This document shows positions 7,546-17,222 of a stretch of DNA of 64,000 nucleotides, in pieces. Source of the DNA: Arenimonas sp049195245. Its GTDB lineage: Bacteria; Pseudomonadota; Gammaproteobacteria; Xanthomonadales; Xanthomonadaceae. The notes under the pieces were generated by a model, which was given only the letters and a program-made list of their open reading frames with translations, made no database searches and was not told where the DNA came from. How positions within the stretch are numbered: position 1 is the stretch's first letter; every line of letters starts with the position of its first letter. Where the stretch lies: positions 148,789 to 212,788 of the forward strand of contig NZ_JBMIRR010000021.1 in assembly GCF_049195245.1 (NCBI RefSeq), given 5' to 3'. The position numbers and the translations under genes are program-made.

Positions 7546-9669
7546 TCAGGCGGAGGCGACGTTCGCGGCCGCGTCCGGCGCGGCCGGGGCGGCGGGAGCC
7601 CCGTCCGGCCGCAGTTCGCGCACCACCCGGCCGCCGTCCACCACCAGCACGCGGTCGGCGCTGCGGATGGTCTCGGGCCGGTGCGCCACGATCACTTTCG
7701 TCAGCCGCAGGCGCTTCACCGCCTCGTTGACCTCGCGCTCGCGCCTCACGTCCAGGTGGCTGGTGGCCTCGTCCAGGAACAGCAGCTTCGGCGACCGGTA
7801 TAGCGCGCGCGCCAGCAGCACGCGCTGCTTCTGCCCGCCCGACAGCGAACTGCCCATGTCGCCGATCAGGCTGTGGTAGGCCATCGGCATCGCCTGGATC
7901 TCGTCGTGCACGGCGGCCAGCCGCGCGGCCGCCTCCATCCGCACCGGGTCCGGGTCCGGATCGAAGAAGGCGATGTTGTCGGCCAGGCTGCCGGCGAACA
8001 GCGGGTCGTCCTGCATCACCGCGCCGACGATGCGGCGCACGGCCTGCGGCCCGGCCTGCTGCAGGTCCAGCCCGCCGATGCTGACGTGGCCCTGCGTCGG
8101 CTTGAGCAGCCCGAGCATCAGCTTCACCAGCGTGGTCTTGCCGCAGCCGGAGGCACCGACCAGCGCTACCGATTCCCCCGCCTCGACGGTGAAACTGCAG
8201 TCCCGGATCACCCAGGGCTCGCCCTCGGCGTAGCGGAAGCCCAGGCCTGCGACCACGATGCGCGGCGACGACGGTGGCGCGACCTCCGGCCGCGGCGCAT
8301 CGTCCTCGGGTTCACTCAGCACGATGTCGGCCAGGCGCTCGCCGTGCAGGCGCAGCATGCGAAATTCGATCCCCTTGTCGATCAGCCCGGCCATGCGCTG
8401 GGCGAACTGGTCCTTGTAGGCCAGGAACGCGATCAGCATGCCGACCGAGAACACGTTCTGCAGCGCCAGCAGCGCGCCGATCCAGATCACCGCGATGCGC
8501 TCGACGCCGAACACCAGCTGGCTGGCGCCGCTGAAGCCCAGGCCCAGGCGGCCCAGCCGCACTTCCTCATTGACGGTGTCGGTCATCAGGTTTTCGTAGG
8601 TGGCGCGCCGCAGCGGCTCCTGGCCGGCCACCTTCAGGCTCTGCATGCCGCGGAGCGATTCCAGCAGGTGGGATTGCTGGCGCGCGGCGCCGACCAGCTG
8701 CCGCTCGGTGCCGTCGCGCAGTGGCCGGAACGCCAGCGCGCGGATGCCCAGGTACAGCGCCACCGCCAGCAGGGTCACGCCCGCCAGCTCTGCGCTGTAG
8801 AGCAGCATCATGCCCAGCGTCACCAGCGCCATCAGACCATCGATGATGGCTTCGACGAAGCTGGTGGTCAGCGTGCGCTTGATCGCCTGCACCGACCCCA
8901 GGCGCGAGGTGATGTCGCCCAGATGGCGCTTCTCGAAGTAGTCCAGCGGCAGTCGCAGCAGGTGCGCAAATACGTTGCCCATCCACTGCAGGCCCAGCCG
9001 CGACGACAGGTACAGCACCGACCAACCGCGCAGCATCGCCACCGCCACCTGCAGCAGCATGGCCAGGCCGAAGCCCAGCGCCAGCACGGCAAGCAGACTG
9101 CGGTCGGCCGACACCAGCACCTGGTCCACCACGGTCTGCAGGAAGAACGGCGCCAGCACCACGAACACCTGCAGCGCCAGCGACAGCAGCAGCACCTGGC
9201 CCAGTGCGCGCCACAGCCCACGGACCGGGCCGGTGAGCTGGCGCATCGGCACGTGCGGCGCGACCTTCTGCGGCTTGAACGCAGCCGTGGGCTCGAGCTC
9301 GAGCGCCACGCCGGTGAAATGCCGGGAGACCTCGGCCATGGTCAGCCGCCGCTCGCCGAAGGCCGGGTCGAGCACGGTCACCTTTGCCTTGCCCACCGCC
9401 GCCAGCACCACGAAATGATTGAGGTCCCAGTGCAGCACGCAGGGCCGCTTGAGCTGGCCCAGCTCGTCCAGCTCCAGCCGCAGCGGGCGCGCGCTGAATC
9501 CCAGCTGCTGCGCCACCTGGATCAGCTGGCCCAGCCGGGCGCCCTTGAGCGACAGCGGGAAACGCCGACGCATTTCCGGCAGGCCCAGGGCCAGCCCGTG
9601 CGCCTCCATCACCATCGCCAGCGCGGCCAGTCCACATTCGGCCGCTTCCGACTGCAGCACCGGTTTCAT
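7546..9669 (-). CDS. Peptidase C39-containing ABC transporter (bacteriocin/peptide exporter)
   Basis: A 707-residue PCAT protein that cleaves a leader peptide and exports the mature peptide using ATP. The C39 peptidase domain (residues 1 to about 130) keeps Gln6, Cys12 in the ECGLA box, His85 in NHFVVL and Asp101 in LDPAFG, so it should be catalytic. The transmembrane domain follows. The ATPase has Walker A GASGCGKTT, signature LSGGQKQR and Walker B LLFLDEAT. This organisation matches CvaB/RaxB-type exporters. Its start overlaps the HlyD stop by 4 nt (ATGA), so the two are coupled. No double-glycine leader peptide gene is seen nearby. Confidence 0.94.
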   Translation of the reverse strand: MKPVLQSEAAECGLAALAMVMEAHGLALGLPEMRRRFPLSLKGARLGQLIQVAQQLGFSARPLRLELDELGQLKRPCVLHWDLNHFVVLAAVGKAKVTVLDPAFGERRLTMAEVSRHFTGVALELEPTAAFKPQKVAPHVPMRQLTGPVRGLWRALGQVLLLSLALQVFVVLAPFFLQTVVDQVLVSADRSLLAVLALGFGLAMLLQVAVAMLRGWSVLYLSSRLGLQWMGNVFAHLLRLPLDYFEKRHLGDITSRLGSVQAIKRTLTTSFVEAIIDGLMALVTLGMMLLYSAELAGVTLLAVALYLGIRALAFRPLRDGTERQLVGAARQQSHLLESLRGMQSLKVAGQEPLRRATYENLMTDTVNEEVRLGRLGLGFSGASQLVFGVERIAVIWIGALLALQNVFSVGMLIAFLAYKDQFAQRMAGLIDKGIEFRMLRLHGERLADIVLSEPEDDAPRPEVAPPSSPRIVVAGLGFRYAEGEPWVIRDCSFTVEAGESVALVGASGCGKTTLVKLMLGLLKPTQGHVSIGGLDLQQAGPQAVRRIVGAVMQDDPLFAGSLADNIAFFDPDPDPVRMEAAARLAAVHDEIQAMPMAYHSLIGDMGSSLSGGQKQRVLLARALYRSPKLLFLDEATSHLDVRREREVNEAVKRLRLTKVIVAHRPETIRSADRVLVVDGGRVVRELRPDGAPAAPAAPDAAANVASA

Positions 9670-10910
9670 CGTACGTCCACCCTGCCCTGCAGCGAGTACA
9701 GCGGTTCCAGCACCCACTCGATCAGGCGGCGTTGTTCGCCCAGCACGTCGGCGTCGAGCAGCATGCCGGGTCGCAAGGGCTCGGGCTGGCCGTAGGCCGT
9801 GATGTCCTGGCGCTGCAGGGTGACGTTGACCCGGTAGTAGGGTTCGCCCGCGGCGGGCGTGCCGGACTGCACGGTGCTGCGGCTGATGCGCGCCACGTGG
9901 CCGCGATGGTGGCCGAACTTCTGGTAGGGAAACGCCTGGTAGCGCAGCAGCACCGCGTCGCCCGGCGAAATGAAGCCGATGGCGCGGCTGGGCACCAGCA
10001 GTTCGGCCTCGAGTTTTCCGTCGCCGGGCAGCACGCTCACCAGCGCTTGTCCCACCTGCACGGCCTGGCCCGGCTTGAGCAGCGTGGTGGCGACGACACC
10101 GCTGATCGGCGCGGTGATGGCGAGCTCGCCGCGGGCCTGCATCTCCAGCGCCTCCTGCTCCAGCAGGGCGAGGTCGCGCTGGAAGGCGGCGGCGCCCGCT
10201 TCGCGCTGCCCCGGCAGTTCGTCGCTGGCCTGCTGCAGCTGGGCGAGCAGCCGGCGCGAGGACGCGGCCTGGCGCTGCAGGATCTGCAGCGCCGCCTGTT
10301 GTTCGAGTGCGGCGCTTTCCTGCTGCCGCAGCTGCTGGTCGGTCACGTAGCGGCGGCCATGCAGCTCGCGCAGGCGCGCCAGGGTTTCCTGCGCCAGGCG
10401 CAGCTGCCGGCGGCGCGTGAGCATTTCGTCGTCCAGCTGCGTGGCTTCGTTGCGGGCCGCGGCCCGCTGTCGGGCCAGGCCGCGGGCCTGGGCCTGCAGC
10501 CGCTGCTCGAGGGCTGCACGGTTGCGATCGAGACCGGCACGTCGGCGTGCCAGCTGCGTGGCCAGTGCCAACTGCGTGTCGCCACCCGCGACGGTGGCGC
10601 GCGGCACATTCAACACGGCCAGCGTCTGCCCGGCCTGCACGCGCGCACCTTCGCGCACCGGCAGTTGGCTTACCACGCCCGTGGCCGGCGCCAGCACCGT
10701 GGACAGGCCTGCCACCGGCACCAGCTGGCCCACCACGTGTGAACGACGGGTATAGCTGGCCAGCACCAGGAACAGCAGCACCGAAACCGCGGTCAGCGCG
10801 GCGCCCGCGGTGAGAAACCACAGCCGCAGCGGCTGCGCCAGCACGATGCCGCCGAGCCAGCGATGCTGGCGCGCCTGCAGCGCTTGCTTGCGGAACAGGT
10901 CCTGGGTCAT
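9666..10910 (-). CDS. HlyD/CvaA-family membrane fusion protein
   Basis: A 414-residue periplasmic adaptor that links the C39 ABC exporter to an outer-membrane channel. One N-terminal membrane anchor (about residues 30-53) is followed by a lipoyl-like half (VLAPATGVVSQLPVREG), a long coiled-coil hairpin rich in Gln/Arg/Ala/Leu (about 110-260), and the second half with APISGVVATTLLKPGQAV. The C-terminal DITAYGQPEPLRPGMLLDADV segment is typical of CvaA/RaxA-type adaptors. It is the first gene of a two-gene operon. No TolC-like channel gene is nearby, so a shared outer-membrane protein is probably used. Confidence 0.93.
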   Translation of the reverse strand: MTQDLFRKQALQARQHRWLGGIVLAQPLRLWFLTAGAALTAVSVLLFLVLASYTRRSHVVGQLVPVAGLSTVLAPATGVVSQLPVREGARVQAGQTLAVLNVPRATVAGGDTQLALATQLARRRAGLDRNRAALEQRLQAQARGLARQRAAARNEATQLDDEMLTRRRQLRLAQETLARLRELHGRRYVTDQQLRQQESAALEQQAALQILQRQAASSRRLLAQLQQASDELPGQREAGAAAFQRDLALLEQEALEMQARGELAITAPISGVVATTLLKPGQAVQVGQALVSVLPGDGKLEAELLVPSRAIGFISPGDAVLLRYQAFPYQKFGHHRGHVARISRSTVQSGTPAAGEPYYRVNVTLQRQDITAYGQPEPLRPGMLLDADVLGEQRRLIEWVLEPLYSLQGRVDVR

Positions 10911-11136
10911 GGCGATTCCGCATGGAGAAGAATCAGCGTTCGCTGGAAACTATCAGCAGCTGCGCTTCATCGAAGAGGTGGCAGCTGGCATGGAATAGGT
11001 ACGAATCCGCCAGTCCCGTGCGTAGGTGGATCCCGGCTGCGGCCAGCAAAGGACGAACACCGCCAGCCTGAGGTCATGGACGCAAACGCGGCAGGCCGCC
11101 AGAATCGACGGGAACAGAAGCGTCTGGAGCGTCCCA

Positions 11137-12018
11137 ATGATTGACCTGTCAGGCCGCGTGGCCATCGTCACCGGCGCGGGCGGCGGCCTCGGCCGCGCCC
11201 ATGCCCTGCTGCTGGCCGAACGCGGCGCGCGCGTGGTGGTGAACGACCTGGGCGCCGGCGCCGAGGCCGTGGTGGCGGAGATCGTCGCCGCCGGCGGCCA
11301 GGCGCGCGCGGCCATCGGCTCGGTCAGCGACGAGGCCTTCGTGCAGGCCATGGTGGCCGATGCGCTGCAGGCCTGGGGCCGCGTGGACATCCTGGTCAAC
11401 AACGCCGGCATGCTGCGCGACAAGTCCTTCGCCAAGATGGACCTGGCCGACTTCCGGGCCGTGCTGGACGTGCATTTGATGGGCGCCGCGATCTGCAGCA
11501 AGGCCGTGTGGGAGACCATGCGCGCCCAGGCCTACGGCCGCATCGTGATGACCACCTCGTCCTCGGGCCTGTTCGGCAACTTCGGCCAGGCCAACTACGC
11601 CGCCGCCAAGATGGGCCTGGTCGGCCTGGCGCAGACGCTGGCGCTGGAAGGCGCGAAGTACGGCATCCGGGTCAACTGCCTGGCGCCTACCGCCGCGACC
11701 CGGATGATGGAAGGCATCCTGCCGGAAGCCCAGCTGGCGAAGCTGCGGCCGGAGCTGGTCAGTCCTGCCCTGCTGGCCCTGGTGTGCGACGAGGCCCCGA
11801 CCCGCGCCATCGTCGCCGCCGGCGCGGGCAGTTTCGAACTGGTGCACGTCACGCTGACCCGCGGCCTGCACCTGGGCGATGCGCCCGCCACCGCCGAGGA
11901 CCTGCTGGCGCAATGGCAGGCGCTGTCGGACCGCGAAGGCGACACGGTGCCCGCGGAAGGCTTCGACCAGGCGCGCCACGAACTGCGCAAGGGCGGCTTC
12001 GAATTCCCGTCCGCCTGA
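11137..12018 (+). CDS. SDR oxidoreductase, 3-hydroxyacyl-CoA dehydrogenase-like
   Basis: A 293-residue SDR with cofactor motif TGAGGGLG, structural motif NNAGMLRDKSFAKM and catalytic Ser plus YAAAK. The NNAGxLRDxSFxKM stretch and the C-terminal extension (PELVSPALLALVCDEAP) are typical of the bacterial relatives of the (3R)-hydroxyacyl-CoA dehydrogenase domain of multifunctional enzyme 2. A role in acyl-CoA oxidation is therefore plausible. The ATG at 11137 has GGAG 8 nt upstream. It is divergent from the HlyD gene and convergent with the lipoprotein gene. Confidence 0.87.
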   Translation: MIDLSGRVAIVTGAGGGLGRAHALLLAERGARVVVNDLGAGAEAVVAEIVAAGGQARAAIGSVSDEAFVQAMVADALQAWGRVDILVNNAGMLRDKSFAKMDLADFRAVLDVHLMGAAICSKAVWETMRAQAYGRIVMTTSSSGLFGNFGQANYAAAKMGLVGLAQTLALEGAKYGIRVNCLAPTAATRMMEGILPEAQLAKLRPELVSPALLALVCDEAPTRAIVAAGAGSFELVHVTLTRGLHLGDAPATAEDLLAQWQALSDREGDTVPAEGFDQARHELRKGGFEFPSA

Positions 12019-12045
12019 TTGCCCGACGGGGCGGCGTGCGCGGCC

Positions 12046-12585
12046 TCAGTCGAGCCTGAAGGAATCCAGGAAACGTTCGGCGTACAGCTCCTGGTTGTAC
12101 GAGGGCCGCACCGGCACCGTCGTGGCCACCTGGTAGAACACGCCGCGGTGCACGAACTGGCGCACCGTCATCGTCGCCCCGCCCGGCATCTGCAGCGCGT
12201 ACTCGTTGCCGGTGGCCAGGTTGCTGGCGCCGACGCGGGCGGTGTTGAAGCTTTCGCGCAGCAGGGTCGCGCCCGGCGCGGACGCCATCAGGCTGGCGCG
12301 CCCGTGCGCCAGCGCCTCCGGCGTACCCATCCGCGGCATCGCCTGCACGGCCGCCTCGGGCATCGGCAGGTAGTTCACCGCGTACACGACGTCGTCGAAT
12401 TCGGCGACGTGCAGGTGGGTGGTGATCTTGCCGGCAGGCGTGTCCACGGTCTGCTGCTCGTGCCGCGGCGCGCCCGGCATGCCGACCACGAAGGCCTGGC
12501 CGGGGGGCGTGAAATCGCGCAGCTCGGGCTTGGCCGAACATGCGGCCAGCAGCAGGCACAGCGCGACCAGCAGCGCGCGGACCAT
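12046..12585 (-). CDS. Putative lipoprotein, function unknown
   Basis: A 179-residue protein with a lipoprotein signal peptide ending LLLAAC (lipid-attachment Cys16). The remainder is a compact alpha/beta domain (PPGQAFVVGMPGAPRHEQQT, FVHRGVFYQVATTVP) like small secreted proteins of unknown function. The start ATG overlaps the prpF stop codon by 1 nt (TGATG), so translation is coupled to prpF. This placement at the end of a propionate-catabolism operon is unexpected for an exported protein. I do not recognise the family. Confidence 0.8.
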   Translation of the reverse strand: MVRALLVALCLLLAACSAKPELRDFTPPGQAFVVGMPGAPRHEQQTVDTPAGKITTHLHVAEFDDVVYAVNYLPMPEAAVQAMPRMGTPEALAHGRASLMASAPGATLLRESFNTARVGASNLATGNEYALQMPGGATMTVRQFVHRGVFYQVATTVPVRPSYNQELYAERFLDSFRLD

Positions 12586-13769
12586 CAGCCCGGCACCCGC
12601 ACGAAACCTTCCATCAGCACACGCGCGCTGCGGCTCATCACCGCCTTGCGCACGACCCACTGCCCGTTCACCTGGCTGGCCTCGGCGCCCACGCGCAGCG
12701 TGCCGCTGGGATGGCCAAAGCGCACCGCGTTGCGTTCGCCGCCGCCCGCCGCCTTGTTCACCAGGGTGCCGGGGATCGCCGCCGCGGTGCCGATCGCGAC
12801 CGCGCAGGTGCCCATCATCGCGTGGTGCAGCTTGCCCATGGACAGCGCGCGCGCCAGCAGGTCGATGTCGCGCGCCTCCACGCGCTTGCCGCTGCTGGCG
12901 GTGTAGGCGGCCGGCGGCGCCACGAAGGCGACCTTGGGCGTGTGCTGGCGCTGCACCGCCTGCCCGATGTCCTGGATCAGCCCCATGCGCACCGCGCCGT
13001 GCGCGCGGATGGCCTCGAACCGCGCCAGCGCCGCGGCATCGCCGTTGATGGCGTCCTGCAGCTCGGTGCCGCTGTAGCCCAGGGCCTCGGCGTCCACGAA
13101 GATGGTGGGCACGCCGACGTTGATCATGGTCACGTCGAAGCTGCCCACGTCCGGCACGTCCAGCCGGTCCACGAGGTTGCCGGTCGGGAACATCGCGCCG
13201 CCGCCCTCCGCATCGCCCTCTTCGGCCGGATCCACGAACTCGATCACGATCTCGGCCGCGGGGAAGGTGACGCCGTCCAGCTCGAAGTCGCCGGTCTCCT
13301 GCACCTCGCCGCCGGTGACCGGAACATGCACGATGATGGTCTTGCCGATGTTGGCCTGCCACACGCGCACCGGGAACACGCCGTCGCGCGGCAGCCGCGC
13401 CTGGTCGATGAAACCCTGGGCGATGGCGAACGGCCCCACCGCGGTGCTGAGGTTGCCGCAGTTGCCGCTCCAGTCCACGAAGGCGCTGCCGATGGAAACC
13501 TGGCCGTAGAGGTAATCCACGTCGTGGCCGGGTTGGCTGCTGGGCGAGATGATCACGCACTTGCTGGTGCTGGACGTGGCGCCGCCCATGCCGTCGGTGT
13601 GCTTGCCGTAGGGATCGGGCGAGCCGATCACGCGCAGCAGCAGCGCATCGCGCGCCGGGCCAGGCACGCGCGCCGCCTCGGGCAGGTCCTGCAGCCGGAA
13701 GAACACGCCCTTGGACGTGCCGCCGCGCAGGTAGGTGGCGGGGATGCGGAGCTGGGGCGCGTGGGTCAT
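12585..13769 (-). CDS. prpF: 2-methylaconitate cis-trans isomerase
   Basis: A 394-residue diaminopimelate-epimerase-fold enzyme that, together with AcnD, replaces PrpD in the 2-methylcitrate cycle by isomerising the AcnD product. Family signatures are the N-terminal PATYLRGGTSKGVFF, DGMGGATSSTSKCVII, the glycine-rich DWSGNCGNLSTAVG and the second-domain HAMMGTCAVAIGTA. Length is typical. It follows acnD by 29 nt and overlaps the lipoprotein gene. PrpB and PrpC are not in the window. Confidence 0.97.
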   Translation of the reverse strand: MTHAPQLRIPATYLRGGTSKGVFFRLQDLPEAARVPGPARDALLLRVIGSPDPYGKHTDGMGGATSSTSKCVIISPSSQPGHDVDYLYGQVSIGSAFVDWSGNCGNLSTAVGPFAIAQGFIDQARLPRDGVFPVRVWQANIGKTIIVHVPVTGGEVQETGDFELDGVTFPAAEIVIEFVDPAEEGDAEGGGAMFPTGNLVDRLDVPDVGSFDVTMINVGVPTIFVDAEALGYSGTELQDAINGDAAALARFEAIRAHGAVRMGLIQDIGQAVQRQHTPKVAFVAPPAAYTASSGKRVEARDIDLLARALSMGKLHHAMMGTCAVAIGTAAAIPGTLVNKAAGGGERNAVRFGHPSGTLRVGAEASQVNGQWVVRKAVMSRSARVLMEGFVRVPG

Positions 13770-13798
13770 CGTGGGGTTCCGTCGGGACAGGGCGGCCG

Positions 13799-16408
13799 TC
13801 AGGCCGCGCGGTGGGAGGCCAGGAAGTCCTGGGCGAAGCGCTGCAGCACGCCGCCGGCCTCGTAGATCGAGACTTCCTCGGCGGTATCCAGGCGGCAGGT
13901 CATCGGCACCTGCAGGCGCTCGCCGTTGCGGCGCGTGATGCCCAGCGTGAGGGTCGCGCCGGGCGTGCGTTCGCCGATCACGTCGTAGGTTTCGGTGCCG
14001 TCCAGGCCCAGGGTCTTGCGGGTGGTGCCGGGCAGGAACTCCAGCGGCAGCACGCCCATGCCAATCAGGTTGGTGCGGTGGATGCGCTCGAAGCCTTCGG
14101 CCGCGATCACCTCCACGCCGGCCAGGCGCACGCCCTTGGCGGCCCAGTCGCGCGAGCTGCCCTGGCCATAGTCGGCGCCGGCCACGATGATCAGCGGCTG
14201 GCCACGGTCGAGGTAGGTCTCGATCGCTTCCCACATGCGCATCACCTGCCCTTCCGGCTCGACGCGGGCCAGCGAACCCTTCTTCACCGCGCCGTCCACC
14301 ACCGCCATCTCGTTGCTGAGCGTGGGGTTGGCGAAGGTGGCGCGCAGCGCGGTCAGGTGGTCACCGCGGTGGGTCGCGTAGGAATTGAAGTCCTCTTCGG
14401 GCAGGCCCATTTTCGCCAGGTATTCGCCGGCCGCGCTGTTGCGCAGGATGGCGTTGGACGGCGACAGGTGGTCGGTGGTGATGTTGTCGCCCAGCAGCGC
14501 CAGTGGCCGCAGGCCGCGCAGGGTGCGCTCGCCGGCCAGCGCGCCTTCCCAGTACGGCGGGCGGCGGATGTAGGTGCTCTGCGGGCGCCAGTCGTACAGC
14601 GGGCTCACCTTGTCGCCGCTTTCCACCACCACGGTGAACATCGGTTCATACGTCTTGCGGAACTGTTCGGGCTTGACGCTGGCCTTCACGATCGCGTCGA
14701 TTTCCTCGTCGCTGGGCCACAGGTCCTTCAGCGTCACCGGCTTGCCGGCCGCATCCAGGCCCAGCACGTCCTTCTCGATGTCGAAGCGGATGGTGCCGGC
14801 GATGGCGTAGGCCACCACCAGCGGCGGCGAGGCCAGGAAGGCCTGCTTCGCGTAGGGATGGATGCGCCCGTCGAAGTTGCGGTTGCCGCTGAGCACGGCC
14901 GTGGCGTACAGGTCGCGGTCGGTGATTTCCTTCTGGATGGCCGGGTCCAGCGCGCCGCTCATGCCGTTGCAGGTGGTGCAGGCGAAGGCGACGATGCCGA
15001 AGCCCAGCGTCTCGAGTTCCTGCTTCAGGCCCGCGGCTTCCAGGTACAGCGCCACGGTCTTTGAGCCGGGCGCCAGCGAGCTCTTCACCCATGGCTTGCG
15101 CGTGAGGCCCGCGCGGTTGGCATTGCGCGCCAGCAGGCCGGCGGCGATCACGTTGCGCGGGTTGGAGGTGTTGGTGCAGCTGGTGATGGCGGCGATGATC
15201 ACCGCGCCGTCGGGCATCAGGCCCTGCACTTCCTGCGCCCGGGCGGCGTCGAGGTTGCCGGCGATGCCCCTGGCGGCCAGGTCGGCGGTCGCCACGCGCG
15301 CATGCGGATTGGACGGGCCGGCCATGTTGCGGCCCACCGAGGCCAGGTCGAAGGACAGCGTGCGCTCGTACTTCGCGCCGGCCAGGGTGTCGGCCCACAG
15401 GCCGGTGTGCCGGGCGTAGGTTTCCACCAGCCGCACCTGCTCGTCGCTGCGGCCGGTGAGGCGCAGGTAGTCGATGGTGTTGCCGTCGATGTAGAACATC
15501 GCTGCGGTGGCGCCGTACTCGGGCGCCATGTTGGAGATGGTGGCGCGGTCGCCCAGGGTCAGCGCGGCGGCGCCTTCGCCGCGGAACTCCAGCCAGGCGC
15601 CGACCACCTTGGCCGCGCGCAGGAATTCGGTCAGCGCCAGCACGATGTCGGTGGCGGTGATGCCGGGCTGCGGCCTGCCGGTGAGCTCGACACCGATGAT
15701 GTCGGGCAGGCGCATCCACGAGGCGCGGCCCAGCATCACGTTCTCGGCCTCCAGGCCGCCCACGCCGATGGCGATGACGCCCAGCGCGTCCACGTGCGGC
15801 GTGTGGCTGTCGGTGCCGACGCAGGTGTCGGGATACGCCACGCCGTCGCTGACGCCGATCACCGGGCTCATCCGCTCCAGGTTGATCTGGTGCATGATCC
15901 CGTTGCCCGGCGGGATCACGTCCACGTTCTTGAAGGCGCGCTTGGTCCAGTCGATGAAGTGGAAGCGGTCTTCGTTGCGGCGGTCCTCGATGGCGCGGTT
16001 CTTGGCGAACGCATCGGGGTCGAAGCCGCCGCACTCCACGGCCAGGGAGTGGTCCACGATCAGCTGCACCGGCACCACCGGGTTCACCTGGGCCGGGTCG
16101 CCGCCCTGGTCGGCGATGGCATCGCGCAGGCCGGCCAGGTCCACCAGCGCGGTTTGGCCCAGGATGTCGTGGCAGACCACGCGCGCGGGGAACCACGGGA
16201 AGTCGAGGTCGCGGCGGCGTTCGACCAGCTGGCGCAGCGAGGCCTGCAGCGTGGCGGGATCGCAGCGGCGCACCAGGTTTTCGGCCAAGACGCGCGACAC
16301 GTAGGGCAGGCCGTCCCAGGCGCCGGGCTGCAGGGCATTGACCGCCGCGCGGGCATCGAAGTGGTCCAGCGAGGTGCCGGGCAGCGGGGTGCGGAAATCG
16401 GCGTTCAT
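13799..16408 (-). CDS. acnD: Fe/S-dependent 2-methylisocitrate dehydratase
   Basis: An 869-residue aconitase-superfamily enzyme that dehydrates 2-methylcitrate in propionate breakdown. The [4Fe-4S] cysteines are Cys411 (ITSCTNTSNP) and Cys477/Cys480 (ACTTCNGMSG). Substrate-site motifs include VGTDSHTPHVD and the C-terminal swivel-domain segment YGQGSSRDWAAKGVRL. The adjacency to prpF and the AcnA-like but shorter length identify it as AcnD rather than housekeeping aconitase. Transcription probably starts in the 96-nt gap after the GST-like gene. Confidence 0.96.
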   Translation of the reverse strand: MNADFRTPLPGTSLDHFDARAAVNALQPGAWDGLPYVSRVLAENLVRRCDPATLQASLRQLVERRRDLDFPWFPARVVCHDILGQTALVDLAGLRDAIADQGGDPAQVNPVVPVQLIVDHSLAVECGGFDPDAFAKNRAIEDRRNEDRFHFIDWTKRAFKNVDVIPPGNGIMHQINLERMSPVIGVSDGVAYPDTCVGTDSHTPHVDALGVIAIGVGGLEAENVMLGRASWMRLPDIIGVELTGRPQPGITATDIVLALTEFLRAAKVVGAWLEFRGEGAAALTLGDRATISNMAPEYGATAAMFYIDGNTIDYLRLTGRSDEQVRLVETYARHTGLWADTLAGAKYERTLSFDLASVGRNMAGPSNPHARVATADLAARGIAGNLDAARAQEVQGLMPDGAVIIAAITSCTNTSNPRNVIAAGLLARNANRAGLTRKPWVKSSLAPGSKTVALYLEAAGLKQELETLGFGIVAFACTTCNGMSGALDPAIQKEITDRDLYATAVLSGNRNFDGRIHPYAKQAFLASPPLVVAYAIAGTIRFDIEKDVLGLDAAGKPVTLKDLWPSDEEIDAIVKASVKPEQFRKTYEPMFTVVVESGDKVSPLYDWRPQSTYIRRPPYWEGALAGERTLRGLRPLALLGDNITTDHLSPSNAILRNSAAGEYLAKMGLPEEDFNSYATHRGDHLTALRATFANPTLSNEMAVVDGAVKKGSLARVEPEGQVMRMWEAIETYLDRGQPLIIVAGADYGQGSSRDWAAKGVRLAGVEVIAAEGFERIHRTNLIGMGVLPLEFLPGTTRKTLGLDGTETYDVIGERTPGATLTLGITRRNGERLQVPMTCRLDTAEEVSIYEAGGVLQRFAQDFLASHRAA

Positions 16409-16504
16409 GGGGCAACCGGTGGCGGGGATGCGCCATTATCCCGGACCCGGGCGGTGGCCGTCATGTCGCGCACGCAAGCCCGCGTGCCGCGGGTCATGCC
16501 GGGC

Positions 16505-17131
16505 TCAGCCCGGGCGCTGGTCCACCACGTAGGGCGTGCGCTGCGCCGAGGGCCGCTGCCCGAAGCTGGCCATGAACGCCCGCAGCCGCGGCATCGCGGT
16601 GAGGTCCATCGGGTTGCGGAAGGAAAAATGCTCCAGCACCGCGAACAGGCCTAGCTCGACCAGGAGGATGCGGTCGGCGGGCAGTTCGGCCTGGATGGCC
16701 GGCCACTGCGATTCCAGCCAGGCCAGGCAGTTCTCCAGGCTGGCGCGGCGCTTGCGCGAGGCCGCATCCGGCGGCCGTCGCGACACCACTTCGTGAAAGA
16801 CCACTTCCACCTGCACGGCCATCGTGTGCGCGACGATCTCGTGCGTATTCATCAGCAGCGCACTGCGCGCGTCCTCGGCCCAGAACACCCGCGCCTCGCC
16901 CTCGGGCAGGGAACGGGCCAGCGCGCGGCAGGCATTCTGGCTGCCCCACACCACGGTCTGGCCCTGGCGCAGGGCCGGCAGCTTGAGCGCGGGATTGCCG
17001 CCGAACACCGACGGGTCTTCGCTGAGCAGGTCGTAGATCGGATCCAGGCCCACTTCCAGGCCCAGTTCGATCGCCAGCATGCGCACCATGCGGGTGTAGT
17101 GGGACCCCTGGCGGCCGATGATCACGTCCAT
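16505..17131 (-). CDS. Glutathione S-transferase-like protein
   Basis: A 208-residue protein with a thioredoxin-like N-terminal half (starting MDVIIGRQGSHYTRMVRMLA, with the cis-Pro segment LKLPAL and a following WGSQNACRAL that fits the GSH-binding SNAI/SESRAI position) and an all-helical C-terminal half (LLVELGLFAVLEHFSFRN). It fits the GST superfamily, but the usual catalytic Ser/Tyr/Cys is not evident. The substrate is unknown. The start at 17131 was chosen because upstream residues are Arg-rich and unlike the family. Confidence 0.75.
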   Translation of the reverse strand: MDVIIGRQGSHYTRMVRMLAIELGLEVGLDPIYDLLSEDPSVFGGNPALKLPALRQGQTVVWGSQNACRALARSLPEGEARVFWAEDARSALLMNTHEIVAHTMAVQVEVVFHEVVSRRPPDAASRKRRASLENCLAWLESQWPAIQAELPADRILLVELGLFAVLEHFSFRNPMDLTAMPRLRAFMASFGQRPSAQRTPYVVDQRPG

Positions 17132-17222
17132 GCGACGAGTCTGCCGCCGGCGTCGAGGCCGGGCAATGGCGTGTTCCGCCAACCGTGTTTAGCATCGCGG
17201 CAACCCGCCCGGACTCCCGCCC

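Noticed and set aside
10909..10998. A 29-residue frame on the + strand (MAIPHGEESAFAG...) beside the C39 exporter, as a candidate peptide substrate
   Set aside because: It overlaps the HlyD start on the other strand, has no ribosome site and no double-glycine leader; probably chance.
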